From contig CABSAH010000074.1 in NCBI GenBank assembly GCA_902475645.1, forward strand, positions 1 to 8,393: a stretch of 8,393 nt of DNA, written 5' to 3'. The translations under genes were made by a program, and so were the position numbers. Below the pieces are notes generated by a model. The model was not told the DNA's origin, ran no database searches, and saw only the letters and a list, made by a program, of their open reading frames with translations. Positions 1 to 5,889 of the stretch are shown one piece after another (position 1 is the first letter of the stretch; each line of letters opens with the position of its first letter). The stretch comes from an uncultured Christensenellaceae bacterium (lineage in GTDB: Bacteria; Bacillota; Clostridia; Christensenellales; CAG-138).

Positions 1-37
1 AAGCTACGCCGTTTCCCGAAAACAATCTTATGCTGTT

Positions 38-979
38 TTATGAGTGCCGCCCTAATGACATATCGTTTATGTACATCAGGTCCATTTTAAGCTTGTCCTT
101 CGGCTCGGTGTTGTACTTGCCGTACACCTGCGCTGTGCCGGTGAGTCCTGCCTTTACCTGAAGGCGCAGACTGAAGGCAGGCATCTCCTTTTCATACTGT
201 GCAGCGATTTCGGGGCGCTCCGGTCGTGGGCCGACAATGCTCATATCGCCCTTCAATATATTGAGGAGCTGCGGCAATTCATCAAAACGAATGGCCCTGA
301 TAACATGTCCCACGGGTGTAATGCGGTCATCATGCTCGGAAGCAAGGCGCGCCACACCATCCTTCTCTGCGTCCACGCGCATGGAACGGAACTTTAATAT
401 CTTAAAGAGTTTCCCATCCTTCGTCAGGCGTACCTGCTTGTAAAGCACCGGGCCGCGGTCATAAGCCTTTATGACGGCCGCGGTTATTAGCATGAACGGA
501 CTCGCCAGTATCAACCCAATCAATGACAGCATTATATCCAGCGCTCTCTTTGTAAAAGCGTATTCAGGGTGCGGCATGGCGCGTTTAACGCTCATAATAG
601 GCACGCTGAAGGATTGCTGGTGCCTAGCTCCCGCAATTATGATATCACCGGTATGGGGTATGAAGTAGCAGTTAATGTCCTTATCAATACATGCTTTTAC
701 AATGCCGTTGCGCAGCGTTGCCGGAACGCCCGAAACAATCACCGTCTTATAATCGTCCAACACGGGAATAATATCCTGAATGGACTCGGGAGCCTCCATT
801 TTTCGCTCTATATTAAAACGGCTCCCGAAAAATGCAATTTCGTAGAGCTTTTCTATATCGCTTTCATCCTGATATATTATCAAAGTTTTCATCGGCGGAT
901 TAAGCTTGAAATACAGCCAATTTGCCGCCAGGCACCATAAAATGCATATCGGAATCTGCACAAAGAAAGCGGCAATCAT
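38..979 (-). CDS. Catalytic part of an undecaprenyl-phosphate sugar (phospho)transferase, WcaJ/EpsL type (open part of a damaged gene)
   Basis: This is the uninterrupted 313-codon stretch of a priming glycosyltransferase, which would move a sugar-1-phosphate from a nucleotide sugar to undecaprenyl phosphate and so start each EPS repeat unit. From the ATG at 979, a last N-terminal transmembrane segment (about residues 1-27) is followed by a soluble Rossmann-like region (31-130). The membrane hairpin comes next (KRALDIMLSLIGL, 145-165), then the bacterial sugar transferase domain with FKILKFRSMR (192-201), the catalytic Asp-Glu pair in RFDELPQ (D233, E234) and GPRPERP (250-256). The active site is intact. 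The gene is odd at both ends. No ribosome binding site precedes the ATG at 979, and the same frame continues upstream through two TGA codons to a real start near 1303. Downstream, the frame ends right after YINDMS in GRHS, before the usual DLK...K(I/V) helix. Family assignment is sure; whether a working protein is made is doubtful. Confidence 0.85.
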   Translation of the reverse strand: MIAAFFVQIPICILWCLAANWLYFKLNPPMKTLIIYQDESDIEKLYEIAFFGSRFNIERKMEAPESIQDIIPVLDDYKTVIVSGVPATLRNGIVKACIDKDINCYFIPHTGDIIIAGARHQQSFSVPIMSVKRAMPHPEYAFTKRALDIMLSLIGLILASPFMLITAAVIKAYDRGPVLYKQVRLTKDGKLFKILKFRSMRVDAEKDGVARLASEHDDRITPVGHVIRAIRFDELPQLLNILKGDMSIVGPRPERPEIAAQYEKEMPAFSLRLQVKAGLTGTAQVYGKYNTEPKDKLKMDLMYINDMSLGRHS

Positions 980-1303
980 CGGCAGCGGGTTCAGCAGTCT
1001 TAGCTGAATCAGGCTCGCAAAGAAATAAGTAATTCCGACGCTGAACAGGCAGGTCAGTACCTGAGCGTAAAGGACCTCTCCGGCGCGGAAAACTCAGATT
1101 TCATATGCATTATACGTGTGATACAGAAAAACCGAAACAGCCGCAGATCATACGCAGACGGAAATGCTCATGACCTGAGTATTGTGTACCTTCATCATCG
1201 GAACGCACCACACAAACCACGCGGCAATCATGACACCCGTTGTCAGCACATAGTGCAGCAAATTCATAGCCCGCATCTGAACAGACTTACGCATTTGTGT
1301 CAA
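980..1303 (-). pseudogene. N-terminal membrane domain of the sugar transferase, interrupted by two in-frame TGA codons
   Basis: In the same frame as the catalytic part and with no shift, 108 codons upstream still read as the family's multi-spanning N-terminus. They include MNLLHYVLTTG, then YNAYEI-stop-VFRAGEVLYAQ, then hydrophobic helices leading to LLNPLPM. A GAGGGGG ribosome binding site (1317-1311) lies 7 bases before a TTG (1303-1301), which makes TTG the likely start; an ATG three codons on is 16 bases away. The stops are TGA at 1150-1148 (codon 52) and TGA at 1096-1094 (codon 70). From memory of the family, the second stop sits where homologues have glycine (YNAxKIG), so a single G-to-T change in GGA would explain it. 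The reconstructed protein would be about 421 residues, slightly short because of the altered C-terminus. TGA ends several neighbouring genes, so recoding genome-wide is unlikely. Nonsense mutation is the main reading. Confidence 0.8.
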
Positions 1304-1397
1304 ATAATCCCCCTCTTTCAAAACTTTTATAGCGCTACATTCGGCTCCTTATCCCGAATAGCAATGCAAAGCAAGCAATAAACAGCACATTTTTCAT
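1287..1397 (-). pseudogene. Small membrane-peptide reading frame of 36 codons with an in-frame TAG
   Basis: An ATG at 1397 overlaps the phosphatase stop codon as ATGA, and the frame runs through a hydrophobic helix (NVLFIACFALLFGI) and basic residues (RSR). It hits TAG at 1337-1335 (codon 21), so only a 20-residue peptide would be made as it stands. Past the TAG the frame continues as RYKSFERGGLFDTNA to a TAA at 1289-1287, which overlaps the start of the sugar transferase. Overlap at both ends is what an ordinary operon gene would show, and it suggests an ancestral one-helix membrane peptide of about 36 residues. I do not recognise the family. An AAGGAG (1350-1345) lies 4 bases before an in-frame ATG that is immediately followed by the TAG. 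This could also be chance coding in a spacer. Confidence 0.35.
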
Positions 1398-2086
1398 ATC
1401 ATGCTGACAAGCCGGTCGGCATAAAGCTCGCCGTACTGCTTTACCAGCAATTCATAGGTTCTCTTCATACAGGTTCTTCTGTGACCGCAATCATGGCTAT
1501 CTGTCGCAACATAATCAATAAGCTCATCACGAAGCCATTTCCGTATCCGCGCATTCCGTATCATCCCTCCGCCATCCAATATCGTGCGGCAGTTCATCTG
1601 ATACTTTACGGCCGTTTGCTCTTTTAATTGGTATATTCGCGCTCCGCCAAGCTCTCTGTACCGCTCCACATGAGCGATAATCGGGGTATATCCGCTCCGC
1701 CCCAACATTTCAACTGCCGACTTGATTTCCTGATACGAAAGCGCCGGGGCAAACTCAAGCAAAACATACTCCGAATGTGCCAATGTTATCAGTCGCCGCC
1801 CGTCAGCATAGTGTTCCAACGTAGGCGTGTACAGTATCTCGGCGCCTGAATACAGCTCCATCCCATAGCCGCAGCGTTCGCAGTATTCCTGCGCTTCGTC
1901 CAAATGCTTACGGAACCTTTCCTCATCAAACGGATATATTCCGGGCGTCATGTGCGGGGTGGCAATCAGCTTGGCTATGCCATCCGCTGCGGCTGCATCA
2001 AGCATTGCTTCCATCTCTTCCCTCGTCTGCGCACCGTCATCCATACCGTAAACAAAATGGGAATGGATATCCGAAAACCTCATCAT
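1394..2086 (-). CDS. PHP-family protein-tyrosine phosphatase of the EPS operon (CpsB/YwqE/CapC type)
   Basis: This 230-residue protein matches the usual length of manganese-dependent PHP tyrosine phosphatases, which remove phosphate from the tyrosine-rich tail of the partner kinase. All metal-site motifs are visible: DIHSH (6-10) with MDDG (15-18), ATPH (42-45), GAE (81-83), LLEF (109-112), AHVERY (138-143) and ATDSHD (194-199). Its ATG overlaps the kinase stop codon as ATGA, so translation is probably coupled. Its own TGA overlaps the ATG of a small downstream reading frame. It is a cytoplasmic enzyme with no membrane segment. It completes the Wzz / kinase / phosphatase module that controls polymer length and export. 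Nothing suggests damage in this gene. Family assignment is firm; the exact substrate is inferred from context. Confidence 0.93.
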   Translation of the reverse strand: MMRFSDIHSHFVYGMDDGAQTREEMEAMLDAAAADGIAKLIATPHMTPGIYPFDEERFRKHLDEAQEYCERCGYGMELYSGAEILYTPTLEHYADGRRLITLAHSEYVLLEFAPALSYQEIKSAVEMLGRSGYTPIIAHVERYRELGGARIYQLKEQTAVKYQMNCRTILDGGGMIRNARIRKWLRDELIDYVATDSHDCGHRRTCMKRTYELLVKQYGELYADRLVSMI

Positions 2087-2841
2087 TTCTTCGATGCTTG
2101 GGAATCGGCGTTCTTCCCGCGATGCTGTGGCTTAGGTTGGCTGTAAGCGCCGTAGCCATAGGAATAATAGGATTTATAGTAATACTTTTTGCTCAGATAA
2201 TCGTCAAACTTCACCATGTTCAGCACAGTGCCGAGAATCGGGCAGCCGGTCTGCTCAAGCTGTTCCTTTACGTTTATCAGTTCCTTTCGGCGCACGCCGT
2301 CATAGCCTACCACAATCAGCGTTCCGTCACAGGACTTGGCAATTTCCGCAGCGTCTATAATAGCGCCCAACGGCGGCACATCCACAATCACGTAATCAAC
2401 CTTCTGCGCAAGGTTCCGCAGCAGCATATCAAAGCGCGGGGAGACCAACAGTGAAAGGGAATTGGCTACCTCCCGTCCAATGGGCACCATGTATGCGCCG
2501 GGGATATTGGTTTCATATATAATATCGTTCTCCTGCGCCATGCCCGCAAGGTAATGCGCCAAGCCGAGCGGCTTTTCCGAGTCAAACTGCAATGCATACC
2601 TTGTGCTTATCATGCTTCGGCGCAAATCGGCATCCACCAGCACAACCGTCTTCCCAAGCTTCGCCATTGTGCGCATAATGTTCATGGCTAAAAAAGACTT
2701 CCCCTCCGAAGAGTGGCAGCTGGTAAGCATAATCTTTTTGACATTCGCTCCTGCAAAGGAGAGGTTGGTACATAGCGTATTCACAGCCTCGCTGCATGCA
2801 TAGCTCAAAGGCGGAAATCGCCGGATGGTCAACGTATTCAT
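2083..2841 (-). CDS. Cytoplasmic bacterial tyrosine kinase (CpsD/YwqD/CapB type)
   Basis: This 252-residue BY-kinase phosphorylates tyrosines in its own tail and needs a separate membrane activator, here the Wzz-like protein encoded just upstream. Visible motifs are Walker A (TSCHSSEGKS, 40-49, with K48), Walker A' (VVLVDADLR, 66-74, with D70 and D72) and Walker B (VIVDVPP, 151-157, with D154). A tail carries nine tyrosines between residues 215 and 233 (KKYYYKSYYSYGYGAY). Walker A has SS in place of the more common PG before EGKS, a change I do not expect to abolish activity. The start codon overlaps the wzz stop as ATGA, and its stop overlaps the phosphatase start in the same way. Cycles of phosphorylation by this protein and dephosphorylation by the neighbouring phosphatase are known in related systems to control EPS chain length. 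No sign of damage is seen. Confidence 0.93.
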   Translation of the reverse strand: MNTLTIRRFPPLSYACSEAVNTLCTNLSFAGANVKKIMLTSCHSSEGKSFLAMNIMRTMAKLGKTVVLVDADLRRSMISTRYALQFDSEKPLGLAHYLAGMAQENDIIYETNIPGAYMVPIGREVANSLSLLVSPRFDMLLRNLAQKVDYVIVDVPPLGAIIDAAEIAKSCDGTLIVVGYDGVRRKELINVKEQLEQTGCPILGTVLNMVKFDDYLSKKYYYKSYYSYGYGAYSQPKPQHRGKNADSQASKK

Positions 2842-3614
2842 GCCTTCTTTACCGTCCTTCCGCTCTTATTCTTTTTGCCGTCATTATCGCGTTCCACGGG
2901 AACGACGGCCAGTGTAACCAGCCCGGTGTATTCGCGGATCTCGTCCGCCGTCTTATATGTATCGTTGATAATCATCCGCACGGTAACAATGCCCGCGCCC
3001 AAAAGCACACCCCCGATGAAGCCGAGCATAATGTTCTTTGTTATGTTAGGGCTTACGGGGTTTGTGGGTACCAACGCTATCGACATTATGTTGGGCTTAT
3101 CCGTTGCCATGGTATCGGCAATATACTGGCTGGCCACCTCAGCATATTCGTTGGCTATGGCCGCAGCCTCCGTTGGTGACGGAGAGGTGATCGTAATATC
3201 CAGCATTCGGGTGTTATTTTCGTTGGCTACGGTAAGCATATTTTGAATCTGCGCACAGGAATACGGCAGGTTTAGGTTAGAGATTACCTGAGAATGAACC
3301 TCCCACATTTTAAATACCTTGATATAATCGCTTGTAAGTGCCGTACCGATTTGCAAATCAGCCATATTGATGGCCGAATCTCTGCGGCTCAGAACATAAA
3401 GTGTCGATGTAGCCCTATACATCGGCGTTACGAGAAAGAACGTATACACGCCAACGGCGATTGCGAACAGCAGTGCAAGGCTCACTATTAGCTTCCAGCT
3501 ACCCAACAGCCGATACATCAACTCAACCAAATCGATTGTTGAGCTGCTGTTATTTGGCTGCTGCGCTGGCTGAGCAGCTGGGGTTCGGTTCTGTCTGTTT
3601 TGTTGGTCAGTCAT
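2838..3614 (-). CDS. Wzz/CpsC-like polysaccharide co-polymerase and kinase activator
   Basis: This protein of about 258 residues sets EPS chain length and activates the adjacent tyrosine kinase at the membrane. A polar Gln/Asn-rich N-terminus of some 25 residues precedes a Wzz domain with a first transmembrane helix at about 41-61 (WKLIVSLALLFAIAVGVYTFF). An extracellular region of about 130 residues follows, then the proline motif PTNPVSPN (183-190) and a second helix at about 193-213. A short cytoplasmic tail ends in basic residues (KKNKSGRTVKKA). Two helices with no kinase domain is the Gram-positive split form. I chose the ATG at 3614: a GGAG lies 9 bases upstream (3627-3624), whereas a TTG at 3629 has no good site. 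The stop overlaps the kinase start. A hairpin-rich spacer of 163 nt separates it from the LCP-like gene upstream. Confidence 0.9.
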   Translation of the reverse strand: MTDQQNRQNRTPAAQPAQQPNNSSSTIDLVELMYRLLGSWKLIVSLALLFAIAVGVYTFFLVTPMYRATSTLYVLSRRDSAINMADLQIGTALTSDYIKVFKMWEVHSQVISNLNLPYSCAQIQNMLTVANENNTRMLDITITSPSPTEAAAIANEYAEVASQYIADTMATDKPNIMSIALVPTNPVSPNITKNIMLGFIGGVLLGAGIVTVRMIINDTYKTADEIREYTGLVTLAVVPVERDNDGKKNKSGRTVKKA

Positions 3615-3779
3615 TCCTTGTATCTCCAATCCATCAAAGAAAATACCTTCCGCACAGAATGCGGAAAAGTGCGACGCTGTCGTGAATGATTCACGCTCCG
3701 GTTATATTCATCGTAAAAATCAGCTGAGAACACAAAGCAAAATCGCGCCTTCTATTACAAGTGCCGCCGTAAAGCACTT
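3615..3779 (-). other. Hairpin-rich spacer between the LCP-like gene and wzz
   Basis: Apart from one seven-codon mini-frame at its end, this spacer contains no coding signal. It holds three perfect inverted repeats. One has arms AAGTGC/GCACTT with a 9-nt loop (3779-3759) and overlaps the LCP stop codon. The second is the palindrome CGTGAAT-C-ATTCACG (3695-3681). The third has arms TTCCGCA/TGCGGAA with a 5-nt loop (3666-3648) and lies about 35 nt before the wzz start. None is followed by a convincing run of T, so I do not call a terminator; the last has only TATTTTC two bases on. They may be RNA processing or stability elements that separate expression of loaP-LCP from the downstream genes, or sites read through with LoaP's help. 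Confidence 0.5.
3701..3730 (-). promoter_or_regulatory. Possible internal promoter before wzz
   Basis: A TTCTCA (3730-3725, four of six matches to the -35 consensus) and a TATAAC (3706-3701, five of six matches to the -10) are separated by 18 bases. Transcripts would begin near 3694 within the central palindrome and would serve wzz and the genes after it independently of loaP. This rests on motif match alone in an AT-rich spacer, so chance occurrence is a real possibility. Confidence 0.25.
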
Positions 3780-4752
3780 ACTTCACTTCTTCATAAAATA
3801 AATCGAGTACTGTTTCGTACAGCGATTTTTCATCCGCATGAAACCGCATTAATCCGTTTGTACCGATTCTGCACCTGCCGTGCAGGGAAGTCAGCTCCTC
3901 GCGGACGTATTTTCGGGTATTATACGCTTCGTTAAGCAACCGCCCGCGGGTTATATTGGTAGTCAAATATTCGGAAGTACCGTCAAAAAAAGCGGCCGCC
4001 CCAAGAAAATCCTTATCCGCCAGGAAACGATTTTTGATTTGCCGGAGCAGTTGCTCTGCATATTGCTCCTGCCGCTCCGTGCGGGCTTTTCGATTTTCGG
4101 TATCCGCTTTACCGCAAAAGTATATCTCCGCCTGATTGCCATTAAGTGTAAGTTCAGCACCTTTCGTCATGGTCGGATCAAGAGCGGAAAAGTCGTCCTT
4201 CAGCGTAATCGTCACGCCGTCTGCCAAATCGTTAATTACACCAATGCCGTCCAAATCCACGGCAATATAGAAGTCGATAGGCGTGCTAAGAAGCAGACTC
4301 GATACGGCCTCAACGCTCAATTTACAGTATTGCTCCTTGCTATCTGATGCGAAATCATGCGCAGGATGCGTATCGGGCGCATCGGTGGTTATAATGGCTT
4401 CGCTGTCAATTTGCAGCCGCTTTACGGTTTGTGCGTTGTCATCAATTACCAATAGCTGCACAAACTCCGCCCGTCCTCCGTCTGCGCTGTCCCCCGCCTG
4501 GGCATTGCCGTAGTCAATACAGAGCAGCAGTACAGATGTAAGATTCTTTTTCAGACGGTAGGTTTTTCCGCCATAGGAGATGCCTGTATTATCGGCAATG
4601 TGCTGCCCATAATCGCCGTCAGGCTCCGGATTTGCCATGCGCTTCTCCAGCCAACGCCCCGCGCAATAAATCCCGAAAAGGAGGGCGATGACAAGCAACA
4701 GCACACAAACAGCCTTCAGCTTAACACCCGGCCTTTTGACATTCAGTCTCAA
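3778..4752 (-). CDS. Divergent LytR-CpsA-Psr (LCP)-like membrane protein with missing catalytic arginines
   Basis: LCP enzymes attach lipid-linked glycopolymers to the cell wall. Numbered from an upstream ATG at 4758, there is a short basic N-terminus and one transmembrane helix (about 15-33). An extracellular LCP-like domain (about 73-240) follows, with VLLLCIDYG (76-84), the family's VEAVSSLLLSTPIDFYIAVDLDGIG block (from 149), LTLNGNQAE (203-211) and TERQEQY (227-233). Residues I expect to bind the lipid pyrophosphate are changed. The usual RDT after the QID strand reads SEA (QIDSEAI, 116-122), and the VRxR stretch reads FCGK (214-217). The first loop is also short. A GGGAGG (4765-4760) is one base from the ATG at 4758 but 7 bases from TTG at 4752, so TTG is the better start. 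Only 19 nt separate this gene from loaP. It may be an inactive relative or a regulatory pseudo-enzyme. Confidence 0.75.
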   Translation of the reverse strand: MRLNVKRPGVKLKAVCVLLLVIALLFGIYCAGRWLEKRMANPEPDGDYGQHIADNTGISYGGKTYRLKKNLTSVLLLCIDYGNAQAGDSADGGRAEFVQLLVIDDNAQTVKRLQIDSEAIITTDAPDTHPAHDFASDSKEQYCKLSVEAVSSLLLSTPIDFYIAVDLDGIGVINDLADGVTITLKDDFSALDPTMTKGAELTLNGNQAEIYFCGKADTENRKARTERQEQYAEQLLRQIKNRFLADKDFLGAAAFFDGTSEYLTTNITRGRLLNEAYNTRKYVREELTSLHGRCRIGTNGLMRFHADEKSLYETVLDLFYEEVK

Positions 4753-4772
4753 GCGCATACCTCCCGGTCCAT
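4749..4772 (-). other. Seven-codon mini reading frame linking loaP to the LCP-like gene
   Basis: The loaP stop forms TGATG, giving an ATG at 4772 that reads MDREVCA and ends in a TGA sharing three bases with the proposed TTG start of the LCP-like gene (TTGA). The ribosome binding site of that gene lies inside it. A frame of equal length and arrangement (MDWRYKE) sits at 3634-3611, ending as ATGA on the wzz start. They could aid reinitiation or be coincidental. Confidence 0.2.
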
Positions 4773-5323
4773 CAAATGTGTTTGATTATCTCAAAGCCCA
4801 ACCACACCGGAACTTCCTTGTCGTGGAAGGATAGGATCACCTGTCCGCTGCATCCGCGCTTGTCCACGCGCTTTATCTTGCCTTCCATATCCTTTAGCGG
4901 ACCTGATACAATTCTAATCCTGTCGTTTTCCTTATATGCCTGAGAAAAGCCAAGGAGCCCGTTATATTGAAAAAGCCACCTTACAAAGCTTTCATCCTCG
5001 CCCGTAAGCTGCCATCTTCCGTCATCAAGCGTCAGCACGCGGATTATATTCTTCCGCGGGAAGCGATGTATCGGTTCGGCATATGAAGGAGCCTTAAAAA
5101 ATACATAGCCCGGAAATACAATAGCTTCTTCCCTGGTTTTTACTTTTTTGCGCGTTCTGTATTTAAGCTGCCGCATGGCCACGGCGCATACCTCGGGACA
5201 GGCTAATTGTATCTGATCCGCCACAATCTGTTCATAGCCGGTTATGCAGAATATGCAACCATATGCTGCGTCCTCCTGCTGTACATCGTTTTCCGGAGCA
5301 GATAAAATGTCTTTTTCGCACAT
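4772..5323 (-). CDS. loaP: LoaP-like NusG paralogue, processive antitermination factor of the EPS operon
   Basis: This 183-residue protein belongs to the specialised NusG/RfaH superfamily. An unstructured acidic N-terminus of about 19 residues precedes the NGN domain (about 20-118), with the typical FPGYVFFKA block (70-78) and a basic patch RTRKKVKTRE (56-65). A KOW domain follows (about 130-165, DRIRIVSGPLKDMEGKI). LoaP proteins in Bacillota bind a hairpin in the RNA leader of their target operon and suppress termination over long polysaccharide or polyketide operons. Position as first gene of an EPS operon, behind a long structured leader, supports LoaP rather than housekeeping NusG. Start choice is clear: GGAGGG (5336-5331) lies 7 bases before the ATG at 5323. 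The frame is open for 42 more codons upstream but has no usable start there. Autoregulation is likely because it sits inside its own transcript. Family membership is sure, LoaP subclass probable. Confidence 0.85.
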   Translation of the reverse strand: MCEKDILSAPENDVQQEDAAYGCIFCITGYEQIVADQIQLACPEVCAVAMRQLKYRTRKKVKTREEAIVFPGYVFFKAPSYAEPIHRFPRKNIIRVLTLDDGRWQLTGEDESFVRWLFQYNGLLGFSQAYKENDRIRIVSGPLKDMEGKIKRVDKRGCSGQVILSFHDKEVPVWLGFEIIKHI

Positions 5324-5657
5324 AGCTTCGCCCTCCGATCTTTTAAGCCGCCGTTTTAACGGCAGCGCTGTTCGGCTGTTAACTCCTTCGTATGCCTCAT
5401 CTTCCTCCGCATCGCTGAACCCAGACGTATGCTTTGCCGGATGATTTGTTTTCAGGACATGAGCCTACGGATGCTGCTGATCGCGCCTTGTAAAGCTACG
5501 GCAAAATCAATTTGCGGGAATCAATCGGCTATGCTGACGCACGCACGGCACTCCGAAAACAACCTGCCTGAATAGTACCTATTAAGTTATCATCGCAAGA
5601 AACCGTATCCTGCGACATTTTGGATGAAATATAATCTGAAAAGCCCCCTCCATCCAC
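5324..5657 (-). promoter_or_regulatory. Long structured 5' leader of the loaP-EPS operon
   Basis: About 330 nt lie between the predicted transcription start and loaP without a gene I can support. Two hairpins stand out. The first (5615-5593) has an 8-bp stem with one G-U pair and the loop TACGGTT, about 45 nt from the start of the RNA. The second (5366-5347, GCTGCCGTT/AACGGCGGC with a tight A-rich loop) is just before the loaP ribosome binding site. Either may be the LoaP recognition hairpin, as in known LoaP leaders. A GGAGGGGG (5652-5645) near the RNA's 5' end has no start codon at a useful distance. A 29-codon frame at 5618-5529 lacks a ribosome binding site. I found no hairpin followed by a T-run here, so any conditional terminator lies elsewhere or is not intrinsic. 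Confidence 0.6.
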
Positions 5658-5663
5658 GTCTGC

Positions 5664-5692
5664 ATTATAAGCGATAAACAATGCCTTGTCAA
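5664..5692 (-). promoter_or_regulatory. Consensus sigma-A promoter of the EPS operon
   Basis: TTGACA (5692-5687) and TATAAT (5669-5664) are both perfect matches to the housekeeping consensus, with the ideal 17-base spacer. Transcription would start near 5657. A promoter this strong ahead of a long leader suggests that control is exerted after initiation, for example by antitermination, rather than by a weak promoter needing an activator. I see no obvious operator palindrome overlapping it. Confidence 0.9.
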
Positions 5693-5783
5693 CACGATTC
5701 GACTTTGCTTGCACCTATGCTATATTAATTCATAATCAATCATTAATGAATACAAGCGTTGCTTGTTGCGGCATAATACCACA

Positions 5784-5829
5784 TAAAAACGACAGCTTCA
5801 ACGAATACAAAGCCGTTAAGGCTGCCGTT
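5784..5829 (-). terminator. Intrinsic terminator of guaB
   Basis: Read on the minus strand, AACGGCAGC (5829-5821) pairs with GCTGTCGTT (5796-5788) in a 9-bp stem with one G-U pair. After one mismatch the stem continues for 6 bp (TTAACG/CGTTGA) and closes on a 10-nt loop. The stem is followed directly by a run of T (5789-5785). It lies about 60 nt after the guaB stop and separates guaB from the strong EPS promoter downstream. A further small hairpin, ATCCGC-ACG-GCGGAT (5881-5867), sits just past the stop codon but has no T-run. Confidence 0.8.
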
Positions 5830-5889
5830 AAAATTGCCGTTTAAGCCCGTTTGTGCTTCCGTTTGCATCCGCCGTGCGGATAGGATACA

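Noticed and set aside
237..940. Plus-strand open frames opposite the sugar transferase
   Set aside because: They are antisense shadows of a gene with clear family motifs; they lack ribosome binding sites and recognisable domains.
1094..1150. Genome-wide reassignment of TGA to glycine or tryptophan
   Set aside because: guaB, loaP, wzz, the kinase and the phosphatase all end at TGA at sensible positions, several overlapping the next start codon, so TGA is a stop here.
5356..5412. Possible leader peptide of 14 to 18 codons just before loaP
   Set aside because: GGAGG is only 3 bases from the inner ATG, the peptide shows no run of a regulatory amino acid, and it ends inside a hairpin arm. The case is too weak to annotate.
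5324..5455. Upstream in-frame extension of loaP, open for about 42 codons
   Set aside because: No ATG, GTG or TTG start occurs in the extension, while the ATG at 5323 has an ideal GGAGGG site. The extra open frame is probably chance.
5529..5714. A 61-codon minus-strand frame in the region before loaP
   Set aside because: Its ATG lies upstream of the consensus promoter, there is no ribosome binding site, and the frame runs across the -35 and -10 elements. An internal 29-codon version from 5618 also lacks a ribosome binding site.
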